From: Clostridiaceae bacterium
Lineage (GTDB): Bacteria > Bacillota > Clostridia > Oscillospirales > Acutalibacteraceae
Direction of reading: 5' to 3'
Length of the DNA stretch: 21,983 nucleotides
Assembly (NCBI GenBank): GCA_016297555.1
Contig: JAEDGK010000023.1
Location: forward strand, 1-21,983
The position numbers and the translations under genes are program-made. Shown one piece after another: positions 21,930-21,983 of the stretch. The notes under the pieces were generated by a model. It was not told where the DNA came from. It ran no database searches and was given only the letters and a program-made list of their open reading frames with translations. Positions within the stretch are counted from its first letter, which is position 1. The number at the start of each line of letters is the position of its first letter.

Positions 21930-21983
21930 ATGATTCTAAAAATATCAGCTGTTATTATGTCTTTTATCTGCGTATTTATTAAT
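21930..21983 (+). CDS. Start of an unknown gene with hydrophobic N-terminus (3' cut by window edge)
   Basis: Eighteen codons are visible, open to the end of the window, starting MILKISAVIMSFICVF. The hydrophobic N-terminus is a membrane segment or signal sequence; nothing more can be said about function. AAAGGGAG lies 9 bases upstream, and a near-consensus promoter precedes it. An alternative ATG at 21923 in another frame gives only 19 codons before a stop. The local AT content is higher than in the core genes, consistent with horizontally acquired DNA. Confidence 0.55.
   Translation, partial: MILKISAVIMSFICVFIN

Overview
The window looks like a chromosomal segment from an endospore-forming member of the Clostridia, probably a gut Oscillospiraceae/Ruminococcaceae-type organism. 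This rests on gene order and protein character, not on a database match. Base composition is moderate and codon use is even across most genes. The gene order yabM-mazG-(HU)-rqcP/yabO-yabP-yabQ-divIC-yabR matches the yab cluster of Bacillus subtilis. It carries the spore genes yabP and yabQ, which non-spore-formers normally lack. The order relA-dtd-MBL hydrolase-hemZ is also typical of Clostridia.

Layout. (1) 2-3830, plus strand: 3' end of relA, dtd, a metallo-beta-lactamase-fold hydrolase and hemZ. (2) 3855-9805, plus: a uridine-kinase-like protein, then the yab cluster, which links lipid-linked precursor flipping, nucleotide house-cleaning, HU, ribosome quality control, spore cortex formation and cell division. 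A good vegetative promoter inside yabQ may let divIC be expressed outside sporulation. (3) 9922-14138, plus: a fumarase alpha subunit without its beta partner, long-form HPF, a THUMP-domain RNA methyltransferase, a DagK/YegS-type lipid kinase and a zinc-ribbon membrane protein. (4) 14218-17652, plus: a metallophosphoesterase, a secreted protein that may have a permuted papain-like fold, an MFS transporter and a tiny DUF6440-like protein overlapping it, closed by a bidirectional terminator. (5) 17704-21145, minus: aconitase then isocitrate dehydrogenase, the oxidative arm of the TCA cycle towards 2-oxoglutarate. (6) 21335-21983: tRNA-Pro(GGG), its terminator, helically phased 10-bp repeats, a broken tyrosine recombinase and the start of an unknown gene. 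This is the scar or edge of an integrated element and is visibly more AT-rich than the rest.

The most unusual structure is a 275-bp MITE-like element (18891-19165) between aconitase and isocitrate dehydrogenase. It has 22-bp imperfect terminal inverted repeats, TA on both sides, and an interior made almost entirely of small hairpins. A second locus at 15374-15400 consists of just the two ends of the same element joined together, again flanked by TA, directly upstream of the ribosome binding site of the secreted protein. The two together point to a mobile structured repeat family in this genome. I saw no CRISPR array, rRNA or complete transposase, and no defence system.
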